NCBI GenBank assembly: GCA_030529845.1
Contig: JAUMWB010000003.1
Location: forward strand, 1-64,000
Length of the DNA: 64,000 nucleotides
DNA from: Rothia sp. (in: high G+C Gram-positive bacteria)
Lineage (GTDB): Bacteria > Actinomycetota > Actinomycetes > Actinomycetales > Micrococcaceae
Direction of reading: 5' to 3'
This document shows positions 44,614 to 53,514 of this stretch, piece by piece. The notes under the pieces are model-generated. The model was not told the DNA's origin and ran no database searches. It saw only the letters and a program-made list of their open reading frames with translations. Each line of letters opens with the position of its first letter. The stretch's first letter is position 1. Position numbers and translations under genes: made by a program.

Positions 44614-45039
44614 ATGGCTCTCGAATCTGACCGCCCGGTCTTCGTTATCTCCGTAGCGGCCGAATTGGCCGGTATGCACCCGCAGACCCTGCGCCAGTAC
44701 GACCGCCTGGGGCTGGTGCAGCCCCAGAGAGCCCCGGGGCGGGCTCGCCGCTACTCCGAACGCGACGTGCAGAAACTCCAGGAGATTCAGGAGCTCTCCC
44801 AGTCCGGTGTCTCGCTCGAGGGAATCAAACGCATCATGCAGCTCGAGAACCAGGTGGAGGCCCTGCGAGCCCGCATGACCGAGCTGCAGGCTGAAAATGA
44901 GGCCCTGCGCAACCGTCTGCAGGAGAACTCTCGCATCTTTGCTGCCGGAACCTCAGGTGGGGCTGTGCACCTGGCCCGGGGCAAGCGTCCTGCTGCCCGC
45001 CAGACCTCCCAGGCCGTGGTGCTCTACCGGCCGCGCTAA
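44614..45039 (+). CDS. hspR: Heat-shock repressor HspR (MerR family)
   Basis: A 141-residue MerR-like regulator. Its winged helix (residues about 8-75) includes AELAGMHPQTLRQYDRLGLVQP and ARRYSERDVQKLQEIQ; a coiled coil (about 83-115) forms the dimer. It binds HAIR sequences such as the two upstream of dnaK and with DnaK as co-repressor shuts the operon off. The C-terminus is basic. It starts two bases after the dnaJ stop. Confidence 0.95.
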   Translation: MALESDRPVFVISVAAELAGMHPQTLRQYDRLGLVQPQRAPGRARRYSERDVQKLQEIQELSQSGVSLEGIKRIMQLENQVEALRARMTELQAENEALRNRLQENSRIFAAGTSGGAVHLARGKRPAARQTSQAVVLYRPR

Positions 45040-45061
45040 CCCCGACCCTAGGTCTTGACTG

Positions 45062-45116
45062 TAGCGATGGTTGCCATCGGCGCGAAAGAGGTTCGCGCAG
45101 ATGGCAACCATCGTTA
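45062..45116. terminator. Long hairpin after hspR
   Basis: Seventeen-base arms TAGCGATGGTTGCCATC and GATGGCAACCATCGTTA (one G-T pair) with an inner GCGCGAA/TTCGCGC stem. The following T-run is weak (CGTTT). Probably the end of the chaperone operon. Confidence 0.65.
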
Positions 45117-45231
45117 CGTTTAAGATGCTGGATGCCTCAAGCACAGCTCTTAAAAACTTTCGGAATCAAGTAATTTGGGGTAGTGTTGAACTGTCTGTAG
45201 ACGAGAAAGCTAACACCGAAAGGAAACCATC

Positions 45232-46317
45232 ATGACCGACATCAACACCGCCCCCGACCTACGCTCCGGCCTGCCCAGTGTCGATGATACCGCCTTCCAG
45301 ATGGGCCTGGACACCTTTGGCGACACCACTGCCGACCTGGAAGGCAACCACCTGCACCATGCCCAGGTCATCCGCAACGTCCTTGAGCAGGGCCAGCTGG
45401 CCGACCGCGTCGGCGTCGACTTTTTTGGCATCGGTGAACACCACCGCCCCGACTTTGCTGTCAGTGCCCCCGATACCATCCTGGCGGGCCTGGCAACCTC
45501 CACAGAGCGCATCCACCTGGGTTCGGCCGTCACCGTCCTCTCGTCGGACGACCCCATCCGTGTCTACCAGCGCTTTGCCACCATCAACGCCCTCAGCGAC
45601 GGCCGCGCCGAAGCCGTACTGGGCCGCGGCTCCTTCACCGAGTCCTTCTCCCTCTTCGGCTACAAGCTTGAAGACTACAACTCTCTTTTCTCTGAGAAGT
45701 TCGACCTCTTTACCAAAATCATCACTCAGGAGCCCCTCAACTGGAACCCCGGCAACCGCGAGCCCCTGGTGAACCAGGAGATTTACCCCAAGACCGAGGG
45801 GATTCTCAAGCACTGGCTGGCTGTTGGTGGTAGCCCTGAATCCGTCGCCCGTGCCGCCCAGTATAAGACACCGCTCATGCTGGCGATTATCGGAGGCCCC
45901 GCTGAGCGCTTCAAGCCCTACACCGACCTCTACCGCCGAGCCAACGAACAGATGGGCAATGGAACCCTGCCCATCGCCGTCCACTCATCCGGCCATATTG
46001 CCGAGACGGACGAAGAAGCCCGCAATCAGCTGCGCGAGCACTGGATTGCCGGTCGCAACAAGATTGGTGCTGAACGCGGCTGGGGTCCGGCAGGGGAGCG
46101 CGAATTTGAGCACGAAATTGAACACGGTGCCCTCTATGCGGGTTCGCCCGAAACCGTCGCGCAGAAGATTGCTGATACCGCCAAGAAGCTGGGCATCAAC
46201 CGCTTCGATCTGAAGTTCTCCAATGGCGCTCTAGCCCATGAGCACTCCATGAACTCGATTGAACTCTACGGCACCAAGGTGCTGCCGCGCGTCCGAGAGC
46301 TGCTGGCAGGTCACTAA
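45232..46317 (+). CDS. LLM-class flavin-dependent oxidoreductase
   Basis: A 361-residue TIM-barrel protein of the bacterial-luciferase-like monooxygenase family. Visible are DRVGVDFFGIGEHHRPDFAVS near residue 57-77, RIHLGSAVTVLSSDDPIRVYQ and the GRAEAVLGRGSF block. Such enzymes use FMN (or F420) and commonly act on small organic molecules; the substrate is unknown. A GAAAGGAAACC site precedes the ATG and the gene appears monocistronic. No lux-type partner is nearby. Confidence 0.85.
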   Translation: MTDINTAPDLRSGLPSVDDTAFQMGLDTFGDTTADLEGNHLHHAQVIRNVLEQGQLADRVGVDFFGIGEHHRPDFAVSAPDTILAGLATSTERIHLGSAVTVLSSDDPIRVYQRFATINALSDGRAEAVLGRGSFTESFSLFGYKLEDYNSLFSEKFDLFTKIITQEPLNWNPGNREPLVNQEIYPKTEGILKHWLAVGGSPESVARAAQYKTPLMLAIIGGPAERFKPYTDLYRRANEQMGNGTLPIAVHSSGHIAETDEEARNQLREHWIAGRNKIGAERGWGPAGEREFEHEIEHGALYAGSPETVAQKIADTAKKLGINRFDLKFSNGALAHEHSMNSIELYGTKVLPRVRELLAGH

Positions 46318-46373
46318 ACCCCAGCTGACGAGACCAAATAGGGTCTGCCCCTCCCCGGGGATATAGTAGAAGA

Positions 46374-46410
46374 GTGCCCCACCGGCCATGCGGCTTGGTG
46401 GGGCGCTCGT
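46374..46410 (+). terminator. Terminator of the LLM oxidoreductase gene
   Basis: GCCCCACC (46376-46383) and GGTGGGGC (46397-46404) with a 13-base loop; a short T-run comes a few bases later. Confidence 0.6.
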
Positions 46411-46467
46411 TTCATCACGCCCGTCGCACAGGTTCCCTCACCCAAGCGACGAATCCAAGGAAAACAC

Positions 46468-47919
46468 ATGACCGTCCAAGACATCTTGAGTGCGATCAGC
46501 TCCCTGATTTGGGGGCCCTTCGTCCTGATACCCCTGCTCCTAGGCACCGGTATCTACCTCACCATCCGGCTGGGCTTTATCCAGCTCACGAAATTAGCCG
46601 TCGCCAACCGCCTGGCCTTCCTCGAACGCAAGGACGAGGACGCCCCCGGCGGTGACATCTCCCAATTCCAGTCCCTCACCACCGCCCTGGCAGCCACCGT
46701 GGGCACCGGCAACATCGTGGGTGTTGCCACCGCAATTTCTATCGGCGGCCCCGGCGCCCTCTTCTGGATGTGGATCACCGCCCTCTTCGGTATGGCCTCC
46801 AAATACTCCGAAGCCTTCCTCGGCGTGCGCTACCGCACCACCGACGCCAAGGGGGAAATCTCCGGCGGCCCCCAGTACTACCTCCAGCGCGGTATTAAGG
46901 GCCCCCTGGGCAAATTCCTAGCCCTCTTCTTCGCGGTAGCGGCCGTGCTGGCGTCCTTCGGTATCGGCAATACCGCCCAGGGCAACTCCATCGCCCACAA
47001 CCTCGAAGACACCTTCCACCTGCCCACCGGTCTGACCGGCATCGTCCTGGCCATCATCACCCTCTTTGTGCTGATGGGCGGCATTAAGTCCATCGGCAAA
47101 GTGACCGCCGGTTTTGTGCCGATCATGATCCTCTTCTACGTGGGCGGGGCCCTCTACATTCTGGGCGTTAACGCTGCGGCGCTTCCGGCTGCCCTGGGGC
47201 AGATTTTTTCGGACGCCTTCACTGGCTCCTCCGCCGTGGGCGGCTTTGCCGGGGCCTCCCTCATGTACGCCGTGCAGTACGGTGTAGCCCGCGGTATTTT
47301 CTCCAACGAATCCGGCATGGGATCCGCCGCTATCGCAGCAGCCGCTGCCCAGACCACCCACCCGGTCCGCCAGGGACTGGTCTCCATGACCCAAACCTTC
47401 ATCGACACCATGATCGTGGTGACCTGCACCGGCCTGGTGCTGGTTGTCACCGGCATGTGGCAGGCAACCGACTCCACCGGCGAACAGATATCAGCCTCAG
47501 TGATGACCAGCCAGGCCTTTGCCTCGGTGATTGGGCCCGCCGGTAGTTGGATCGTGACCATCGGCCTGGTGCTCTTTGCCTACTCCACCATTCTGGGCTG
47601 GGCCTACTACGGCGAACGCAATATCGAAAGGCTCTTTGGCCGCCGGGGCGTTACCCCCTACCGTCTTTTCTTCGCGGTCATCGTCTACTTCGGCTGCACC
47701 ATGGAACTGACCGTAGCCTGGACCTTCTCAGACATCGCTAACGGACTCATGGCCATTCCCAACCTGATTGGCCTGCTCCTTATGTCGGGGCTGATTGTTC
47801 GAGAAACCAGGTACTACCTGGCCAACGATCCTAAGCTCACCGCCTCCAAAACAGAGGTTGATGCCTTTATGCAGGGGCACCCCGGAGCGGTTGATTCCTA
47901 CGAGAAAACCGGTCAATAA
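46468..47919 (+). CDS. Sodium:alanine/glycine symporter, AGCS family (copy 1)
   Basis: A 483-residue protein with about eleven helices. It carries the AGCS signatures TALAATVGTGNIVGVATAI, GGPGALFWMW and SNESGMGSAAIAAAAA. It should import alanine or glycine with Na+. A related copy with about the same core lies at 51697-53388 on the other strand. No glycine riboswitch is visible in the leader. A bidirectional terminator follows. Confidence 0.9.
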   Translation: MTVQDILSAISSLIWGPFVLIPLLLGTGIYLTIRLGFIQLTKLAVANRLAFLERKDEDAPGGDISQFQSLTTALAATVGTGNIVGVATAISIGGPGALFWMWITALFGMASKYSEAFLGVRYRTTDAKGEISGGPQYYLQRGIKGPLGKFLALFFAVAAVLASFGIGNTAQGNSIAHNLEDTFHLPTGLTGIVLAIITLFVLMGGIKSIGKVTAGFVPIMILFYVGGALYILGVNAAALPAALGQIFSDAFTGSSAVGGFAGASLMYAVQYGVARGIFSNESGMGSAAIAAAAAQTTHPVRQGLVSMTQTFIDTMIVVTCTGLVLVVTGMWQATDSTGEQISASVMTSQAFASVIGPAGSWIVTIGLVLFAYSTILGWAYYGERNIERLFGRRGVTPYRLFFAVIVYFGCTMELTVAWTFSDIANGLMAIPNLIGLLLMSGLIVRETRYYLANDPKLTASKTEVDAFMQGHPGAVDSYEKTGQ

Positions 47920-47943
47920 GAAGACCCTCACCACATAAAAATA

Positions 47944-47987
47944 GGCGGATACCCGCTATCACACATGTGTGATAGCGAGTATCCGCC
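47944..47987. terminator. Bidirectional terminator between AGCS and trmB
   Basis: GGCGGATAC-CCGCTATCACAC pairs with GTGTGATAGCG-GTATCCGCC (one mismatch) through a palindromic ACATGT centre, with A-rich and T-rich flanks for the two converging genes. Confidence 0.8.
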
Positions 47988-48010
47988 CATTTTATCTACC
48001 TACCGCAGTT

Positions 48011-48832
48011 CTAGCGACGAATATAGGTTAGGTCGTGGGCGCGACGTCCGGCCTCGCCTGCCTTGCGTTCGAAGCTGGTGACCACGCGGCCCTCCCAACG
48101 AGGCGCCCAGCCGCCGACGGGGTCGTCCTCGCTGGTGTTCTCCCCGGCGTGGGCATTGGTAAAATCGGGGTGGGCATCGAGTACCTCGCGCATGACCAGG
48201 GCGTATTCCTCCCAGTCGGTAGCCAGACGCCAGGTGCCGCCGGGCTTGAGTACCCGGGCTACCTTGTCGGCAAAGGCGGGGGAAACCAGACGACGCTTGT
48301 GGTGGCGGGCCTTGTGCCAGGGGTCGGGGAAGAAAACCCAGAGCTCATCCACCGAGGATTCTTCGAGCAGGTTATCAAGGAGCTCGGGCGCATTAGCCTG
48401 GGCCACACGCACATTCTCAACCCCGGCCTGGCCCATCTTGAGCAGCAGGTCAGCGATGCCGGGGGTGTAGACCTCAACAGCCAGGAAGTTAGCCTCGGGT
48501 ACCTGGGCAGCCCGATTGACGATAGCCTCGCCCAGACCAGAGCCGATTTCAACGACCAGGGGTGCGTTAACGCGTCCGTAGAGGGCCTGCTGGTCAAAGA
48601 CAGCGCCCTCAGCAACCGAGGTGTCGCCGATGTTGCGGGGCAGGTCAAGCACGTGGGTGGGGGCGTAGGCGTCCCAGGCCTTTTGGCGGCGGGCGGTCAG
48701 ACGGTCACCGCGGCGGACGAAGGAGTAGGGCTGACGGTGGAATTGTTCGGGCACGGGAGCGGTTAGGTCTTCGCCTGCCGCTGCACGCTCGGCCTTATCA
48801 GCCAGATCTTGTTTCTGCTTGTTGGTTTCCAT
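48011..48832 (-). CDS. trmB: tRNA (guanine-N7-)-methyltransferase
   Basis: A 273-residue SAM-dependent enzyme with motif I VVEIGSGLGEAI, AVEVYTPGI for motif II and the TrmB hallmark ELWVFFPDPWHKARHHKRRL, followed by GGTWRLATDWEEYA. It makes m7G46 in tRNA. The N-terminal 60 residues are an extension rich in Arg, Gln and Ala. The ATG lies near GGAGAG. Core gene at the left border of an accessory-looking stretch. Confidence 0.93.
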   Translation of the reverse strand: METNKQKQDLADKAERAAAGEDLTAPVPEQFHRQPYSFVRRGDRLTARRQKAWDAYAPTHVLDLPRNIGDTSVAEGAVFDQQALYGRVNAPLVVEIGSGLGEAIVNRAAQVPEANFLAVEVYTPGIADLLLKMGQAGVENVRVAQANAPELLDNLLEESSVDELWVFFPDPWHKARHHKRRLVSPAFADKVARVLKPGGTWRLATDWEEYALVMREVLDAHPDFTNAHAGENTSEDDPVGGWAPRWEGRVVTSFERKAGEAGRRAHDLTYIRR

Positions 48833-48944
48833 AACTCTCCTTGCGAGGTTGAAACAGGTAGACCAGCGCGCACGGAAACGCTAAGTGCCGCTGGTAGGGA
48901 TACACCATTATAGGCCTTGATAATAAACTGCTAGGGAATATACG

Positions 48945-48982
48945 AAAGTGGGGTGCTTAGCTAAAGCTAAGCACCCCACTTT
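48945..48982 (-). terminator. Terminator of the Tat-exported protein gene
   Basis: An exact 18-base inverted repeat (48945-48962 and 48965-48982) with a two-base centre. On the minus strand the 3' arm ends in CACTTT, giving a T-run. It ends the cholesterol-oxidase transcript. Confidence 0.8.
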
Positions 48983-49005
48983 ATACACTTACTGAAATCG
49001 TGGGT

Positions 49006-49632
49006 TTACCAGTAGATAGCAAAGCCATCTACGGTGCCCATGAGTTCCATGTTGTCGTCATAGTCGCCTTCCATCTCATCCAGCACGGTGACGGCTACAA
49101 AGAGTTCGTAGTCAACGTTGGCGAAGGGGTAGGTGACGTAGTAGCGCAGGGGGATTTCTACCGATTCACCGGGCTGCAGGGTGCCTGCGTAGGTCCAGGT
49201 GTAGGTAGGGCCTTTGGGGGTGCCCTGGCCGGTGTAGTTGAAGGTGACGAGCGGGTCGGTTGAGTTGACCTGGGTGCCGATGATAGCTGCTGAGGCTGCA
49301 TCGGTTCCGACGTCCTTCATCTGGGTCAGCAGAGTACCGCTGGGAGCAACTGCCGGAACAGAACCAACGTTGGTGATGGTCATGGTCTGGGGCAGGGAAC
49401 CCATGCTGTAGGCGGTTGTGCCGTTGGTGGCGCGGTAAATGGGGGTGTCATAAACCGGAGAGAACGTTGACCAGTCAATGGTGGGCTGGCCCAGTTCGAT
49501 TGCCAGATCGGTCAGATTCGAGATAGGGGTGCTCGCAGCGTAAGCGGGGATAGCTGCGGTGGCCAGGACGGCGGGGGCGGCCCAGGCACCAGCTTTTAGT
49601 AGGGTGCGGCGTTTGGGAGTATGCGCAGTCAT
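49006..49632 (-). CDS. Tat-exported protein of unknown function, partner of the cholesterol oxidase
   Basis: A 208-residue protein with a twin-arginine signal (KRRTLLKAGAWAAPAV, cleavage after AYA about residue 33). The mature part is a beta-rich domain of about 175 residues with an immunoglobulin-like pattern and an acidic segment near the end (EMEGDYDDN). No cysteine and no enzyme motif are seen. It follows the cholesterol oxidase homologue by 18 bases on the same strand, so both are probably co-transcribed and exported folded. Its signal peptide closely resembles that of the protein at 53515-54604, suggesting paralogous signal cassettes. Confidence 0.75.
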   Translation of the reverse strand: MTAHTPKRRTLLKAGAWAAPAVLATAAIPAYAASTPISNLTDLAIELGQPTIDWSTFSPVYDTPIYRATNGTTAYSMGSLPQTMTITNVGSVPAVAPSGTLLTQMKDVGTDAASAAIIGTQVNSTDPLVTFNYTGQGTPKGPTYTWTYAGTLQPGESVEIPLRYYVTYPFANVDYELFVAVTVLDEMEGDYDDNMELMGTVDGFAIYW

Positions 49633-49650
49633 AATGTGTGCTTTCTGTAT

Positions 49651-51255
49651 TTAGGCGAAACGACCTGCTGCTAGCAGACGGTCCATGTTGCGTTCTGCAA
49701 TAGCAGTAATGGTTACGAAGGGGTTTACACCAATCTTGCCAGGAATCAGGGAGCCGTCCATAACAAAGAGACCGGGAACACCCTTGACTTCACCGTTGAG
49801 GTCGGTGGTTTCGCCGATGACGGCACCGCCGAGGGGGTGGTAGGTGAAGTAGTCGGCGAAGATCTTGCCGCCCTGGAAGAGACCGGTGTTGTAGGAGGTA
49901 CCGGGGTTGGCTGCGTTGATCTTGTCCATGAAGGCCTTAGCTGCTGCAACGCCGGGGGCAGCCTTAACAGCATCCCAATCCAGTTCCATAGAACCGGTTG
50001 AGCTATTCCAGGTGAACTTGCCCTTGTTGGGGTTGTTGGTGATTGCCAGGTAGAGGCCTACGCGGAAGTCAATACCTGCGGGGAAGGGTGCTAGTTCTGC
50101 AAAGACTGAGTTCTCTGAGTTGTCCCAGTTGCTGATGCCCATAGCGGGAATGCCGGACTGGTAGCCGCCGGTGGCGGCTTTCACGTTGCGGGCAACCATG
50201 ATGTTGCCGTTGGGGCCCCAGTTGGTGCCCAGGGTTGCGGGCAGGTTCTTGATGGTTCCGGCATTCTTGGCCTGCAAGAGCAGGCGGTTGGTGCCAACGG
50301 AGCCTGCTGCCATGATGACGCGGTCGTAGATCTTCTTGGTGGTGGCGAGGACATTGCCCTTGAAGTCGATGGTCTTCAGATCCAGGGAGAAGGTACCGTC
50401 TGCCTGCTGGGTAATGGAGGTTACCTCGGTCAGTGTGGTCAGGTTGACCTTGCCGGTGGCAAACGCGGTGGCCAGGATGGTCTTGGGTAGGGACTTTTTG
50501 CCGTAGTCGTTACCGAAGATAACCTGGCCGCCCAGGGCTGACTTGGGTACGCGGGCAAAGTTCTCGCGGCGCATGTAGTCCCAGTCGTAGACGTTGGGGA
50601 CGAACTGGTGCTTGAAGCCGGCCTTGGCTGCCTGGGAGGCTGAGAGACGTGAGAACTGGTACCACTTGGAGGTGCCGACAATGTCAGAGGGGGGTGCGGT
50701 GACGCCCAGGTTGGCGTTGGCACGGGGGAAGTAGGTGGCGTACATTTCAGCAGCATCGAGCTGGGGGAGGACCTGCTGGAAGTAGGACTGGACGGGGGTA
50801 ACGGCCATGCCGCCGTTAGCGAGGGAGCCACCGCCAACGCCCTTGCCGACGTAGACCTTCATATTGGCGAAACGCTCAACACCGAGTACGCCAGCGGCGC
50901 GGCCGATGGAGCGGTTAACGAAGTCCATGCCTGCGATGCTTGAGAGAGGCATGTCGGTGCGGTTTTCGAACCACATGGAACGTTCAGTGGGGGAAGTCAT
51001 CTGGTCAAACTTGTAGCCGTTTGACTTGGCTGCCATGTTTTCCCAGTCTGCACCCATCTCAATCATATCGACGGTGTAGCCCTTTTCGGTGAGGGCGCGG
51101 GCGGCAACAGCGCCACCGTAGCCGGAGCCGATGATAGCGATGCGCTTCTGGCCGTTAGCATGGGCGCTGGTAGCGGTAGCTGCGGTCAGAGCGGACGCGG
51201 CAGATGCAGCTGCGGTCAGCTTCAGAGCTGAGCGACGGTTTGGGGTAAATGACAT
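49651..51255 (-). CDS. choA: Tat-exported cholesterol oxidase (GMC-type flavoenzyme)
   Basis: A 534-residue precursor with Tat signal NRRSALKL and the FAD motif IIGSGYGGAV (43-47). A long collinear match to Streptomyces-type cholesterol oxidase includes NRTDMPLSS, VYVGKGVGGGSLANGGMAV and WGPNGNIMVAR. The three catalytic residues are present: E387 (VFAELAP), H473 (YHPLGG) and N511 (GVNPFVTI). Each lies exactly 26 positions after E361, H447 and N485 of the Streptomyces enzyme as I recall that numbering. The enzyme oxidises and isomerises 3-beta-hydroxysterols. No steroid-ring degradation genes are in the window. ATG 51255 follows AGAGGA. Confidence 0.85.
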   Translation of the reverse strand: MSFTPNRRSALKLTAAASAASALTAATATSAHANGQKRIAIIGSGYGGAVAARALTEKGYTVDMIEMGADWENMAAKSNGYKFDQMTSPTERSMWFENRTDMPLSSIAGMDFVNRSIGRAAGVLGVERFANMKVYVGKGVGGGSLANGGMAVTPVQSYFQQVLPQLDAAEMYATYFPRANANLGVTAPPSDIVGTSKWYQFSRLSASQAAKAGFKHQFVPNVYDWDYMRRENFARVPKSALGGQVIFGNDYGKKSLPKTILATAFATGKVNLTTLTEVTSITQQADGTFSLDLKTIDFKGNVLATTKKIYDRVIMAAGSVGTNRLLLQAKNAGTIKNLPATLGTNWGPNGNIMVARNVKAATGGYQSGIPAMGISNWDNSENSVFAELAPFPAGIDFRVGLYLAITNNPNKGKFTWNSSTGSMELDWDAVKAAPGVAAAKAFMDKINAANPGTSYNTGLFQGGKIFADYFTYHPLGGAVIGETTDLNGEVKGVPGLFVMDGSLIPGKIGVNPFVTITAIAERNMDRLLAAGRFA

Positions 51256-51696
51256 GGGTGTGTCCTCTTCTAAAAGTACAGGTGCGAGACCGAGTGGAGT
51301 GACGCTCCTCAACCTTTGGGGGTAGGATGCAAGAGCTTTGTGGGCTATTCAGTAGTATTCTGGGGGATATTTTCAGAATGCGAAAAATCCTACCCCCATT
51401 TTAGCGGTAGTTGTGGTGCATTTATGTCGCACCTTGTGGGGAGCGGTAGCCTCTTTTGCGTTCTGCTGTGCTGGAAAAATTTCTGGTAGTGAATGGTGGG
51501 GAGGGTGGTTCCATCTGTGCGGGGATAGTTCGCCGTATGGAATTTCTTCCTGCTTTTAGCTTCTGAAGCGAAATAATGCTTGATGAATCAAGGGAAATTT
51601 TAAAAATAGGCAGGTGAAAAGCTAGAAACCCGGCGTTTTTTAAAAAATACACTCGTGCTAGTTAAAGCTGGAAATTTGTGTGATGGATACGAAAAA
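51256..51696. other. AT-rich intergenic region with a 12-bp inverted repeat
   Basis: The arms TGGGGGTAGGAT (51317-51328) and ATCCTACCCCCA (51387-51398) are exact complements 58 bases apart, upstream of the cholesterol oxidase start, and an inner TTCTG/CAGAA pair lies between them. A long-range operator or leader structure is possible. The rest (51400-51696) is AT-rich and holds no convincing gene; a minus-strand frame over 51422-51652 lacks support. Confidence 0.5.
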
Positions 51697-53388
51697 TTAT
51701 TTTGCGCTGTTCGTCGGGTCGTCGATTGCCCGAGGGTCAGTAGGGGTGCCGAAAGTCGGTTTTGCCTGCTGAATAATGGGCAGGGAGCCGGTGTGTAGCG
51801 GGATGCTTCCCGTGTTGACGTCGTCAATGGTGATGTCGTAAACCTCTGGATGAGTGGATTGGGCAGCGTTATCAGCCAGCATTTTTTCGGTGATGACTTT
51901 AAGGCTGGTGGTATCGGGGTGTTCTAAAACCGGGTTCTTCTGGGAGAGGTCAACTTCGTGGTCGATTTGGGCGTCTAAGCCGCCAAGGTGGCCGTACATG
52001 AAGCTGTCGATGTTGTCGACCGTTGCTTCGAAATTGGGGTCGTGGCTGAGGTATTTCTTTGTTTCGCGGGCTACCAGCCCAGATAGCAGTAGCAGACCAA
52101 TAAGGTTGGGGATAGCCATGAGACCGTTCATAATATCGGAGAAAGTGAAGACCAGGGTGAGTGGGGCAATCGCTCCTAGTCCGCAGACCAGGGCAAAAAT
52201 CATCCGATAGCTCACGATAGCTTTAGCGCCACCGCCGAGTGACTCTAGGGCACGTTCACCGTAGTAGGACCAGCCGAGCACTGTGGAGTAGCCCAGGAGT
52301 ACCAGGCAGAAGGTAACGATGTAACCGCCCCATTCGCCGGGAAGACCGGTAGCAAAGGCAACTGATGTCGAGGTGGCTGGGTCATCACCTTGCCATGCGC
52401 CGGTGGTTAGCAGAATGAAGCCCGTCATTGAAATGACCACAATGGTGTCGACGAAGGTTTGTGTCATAGAAGCTAGGCCCTGGCGCACAGGGTGGGAGGT
52501 GGTGGCTACGGCCGCTGGAATGGCCGCGGTGCCCATGCCAGATTCGTTGGAGAACAGGGATCGCTGGGCGCCGACTTGCAGGGCAAAAATCATTCCGGCA
52601 CCGACGGCTCCTCCGAGGGCGCCTTCGCCGGTAAAGGCACCCCGCAGGATCATGGTGAAAACCTCCGGGAGCATATGGGCATTGATGGCTACGATGTAGG
52701 CGCCAAACCCTAAGTAGAGCAGAATCATGAGGGGTACGCAGAGGGCTGTTACTTTTGAGACTGTTTTGATGCCGCCAAGTAGGGCCGTTGCTGTTCCTAG
52801 GGTAAGGACGCCTGCGGTGAGGTAGGGAGGGATATTGAAGGAGTGCTCTAGGTTGGCTGAGATGGCGTTTGCCTGGGTCATGTTTCCGATGCCGAAGCAG
52901 GCGAAAACGCAGCAGACGGCAAACATGGTGGCGAGGAATTTTCCGAAGCGGTTAGGGATGCCTCGCTGCAGGTAGGCCTGGGGGCCGCCGGTGAGTTCGC
53001 CCATTTTGTCCCGGTGGCGAAAGCGGACACCGAGGAAGCACTCGGTGTATTTTGAGGCCATGCCAAAGATGGCGGTGACCCACATCCAGAAAAGGGCACC
53101 GGGGCCACCGATGCTGAGGGACAGGGCTACACCAACAATGTTGCCGGTGCCTACGGTGGCACCTAGCGCTGTGCTCATAGCCTGGAAGGAAGAGATCTCT
53201 CCTTTGGCTCCTTCTTGCCGCGAGCGGCGTCCGAACTGCAGACTCATGGCCTTGGTAAAGAGCCTGAGCTGGATAAGACCCAGGCGGACGGTAAGGAAGA
53301 TGCCGGTGCCAATCAGTAGGGGTAGGAGGAGGAAGGGGCCCCAGATGAAGCTGCTGGCTGTGTCAAGTGCTTCTTGCAGGGTGCCCAC
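51697..53388 (-). CDS. Sodium:alanine/glycine symporter, AGCS family (copy 2, extended C-terminus)
   Basis: A 563-residue homologue of the protein at 46468-47919, with TALGATVGTGNIVGVALSL, GGPGALFWMW and SNESGMGTAAIPAAVA. The C-terminal 110 residues are an extra hydrophilic cytoplasmic extension rich in Asp, Thr and Pro that the first copy lacks. It starts at GTG 53388 with GGATAAACCC upstream. Substrate is probably alanine or glycine. Confidence 0.88.
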   Translation of the reverse strand: MGTLQEALDTASSFIWGPFLLLPLLIGTGIFLTVRLGLIQLRLFTKAMSLQFGRRSRQEGAKGEISSFQAMSTALGATVGTGNIVGVALSLSIGGPGALFWMWVTAIFGMASKYTECFLGVRFRHRDKMGELTGGPQAYLQRGIPNRFGKFLATMFAVCCVFACFGIGNMTQANAISANLEHSFNIPPYLTAGVLTLGTATALLGGIKTVSKVTALCVPLMILLYLGFGAYIVAINAHMLPEVFTMILRGAFTGEGALGGAVGAGMIFALQVGAQRSLFSNESGMGTAAIPAAVATTSHPVRQGLASMTQTFVDTIVVISMTGFILLTTGAWQGDDPATSTSVAFATGLPGEWGGYIVTFCLVLLGYSTVLGWSYYGERALESLGGGAKAIVSYRMIFALVCGLGAIAPLTLVFTFSDIMNGLMAIPNLIGLLLLSGLVARETKKYLSHDPNFEATVDNIDSFMYGHLGGLDAQIDHEVDLSQKNPVLEHPDTTSLKVITEKMLADNAAQSTHPEVYDITIDDVNTGSIPLHTGSLPIIQQAKPTFGTPTDPRAIDDPTNSAK

Positions 53389-53514
53389 GGGTTTATCCTT
53401 ATCCTTCTGTGTGGTCTATCTCTCGTTAACCTATCATGCCCGTGGCTAGATTCTGGTTGATAGGTGCAATGTGACGGCACCCAGCGGGAAGCGCTGGGTG
53501 CCATTAATGATGGC

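Noticed and set aside
45232-46317. Bioluminescence luciferase
   Set aside because: The LLM family is broad; no luxB, luxCDE or other light-system gene is present.
46318-46467. Glycine riboswitch before the AGCS symporter
   Set aside because: No aptamer core is present; only a terminator hairpin of the preceding gene.
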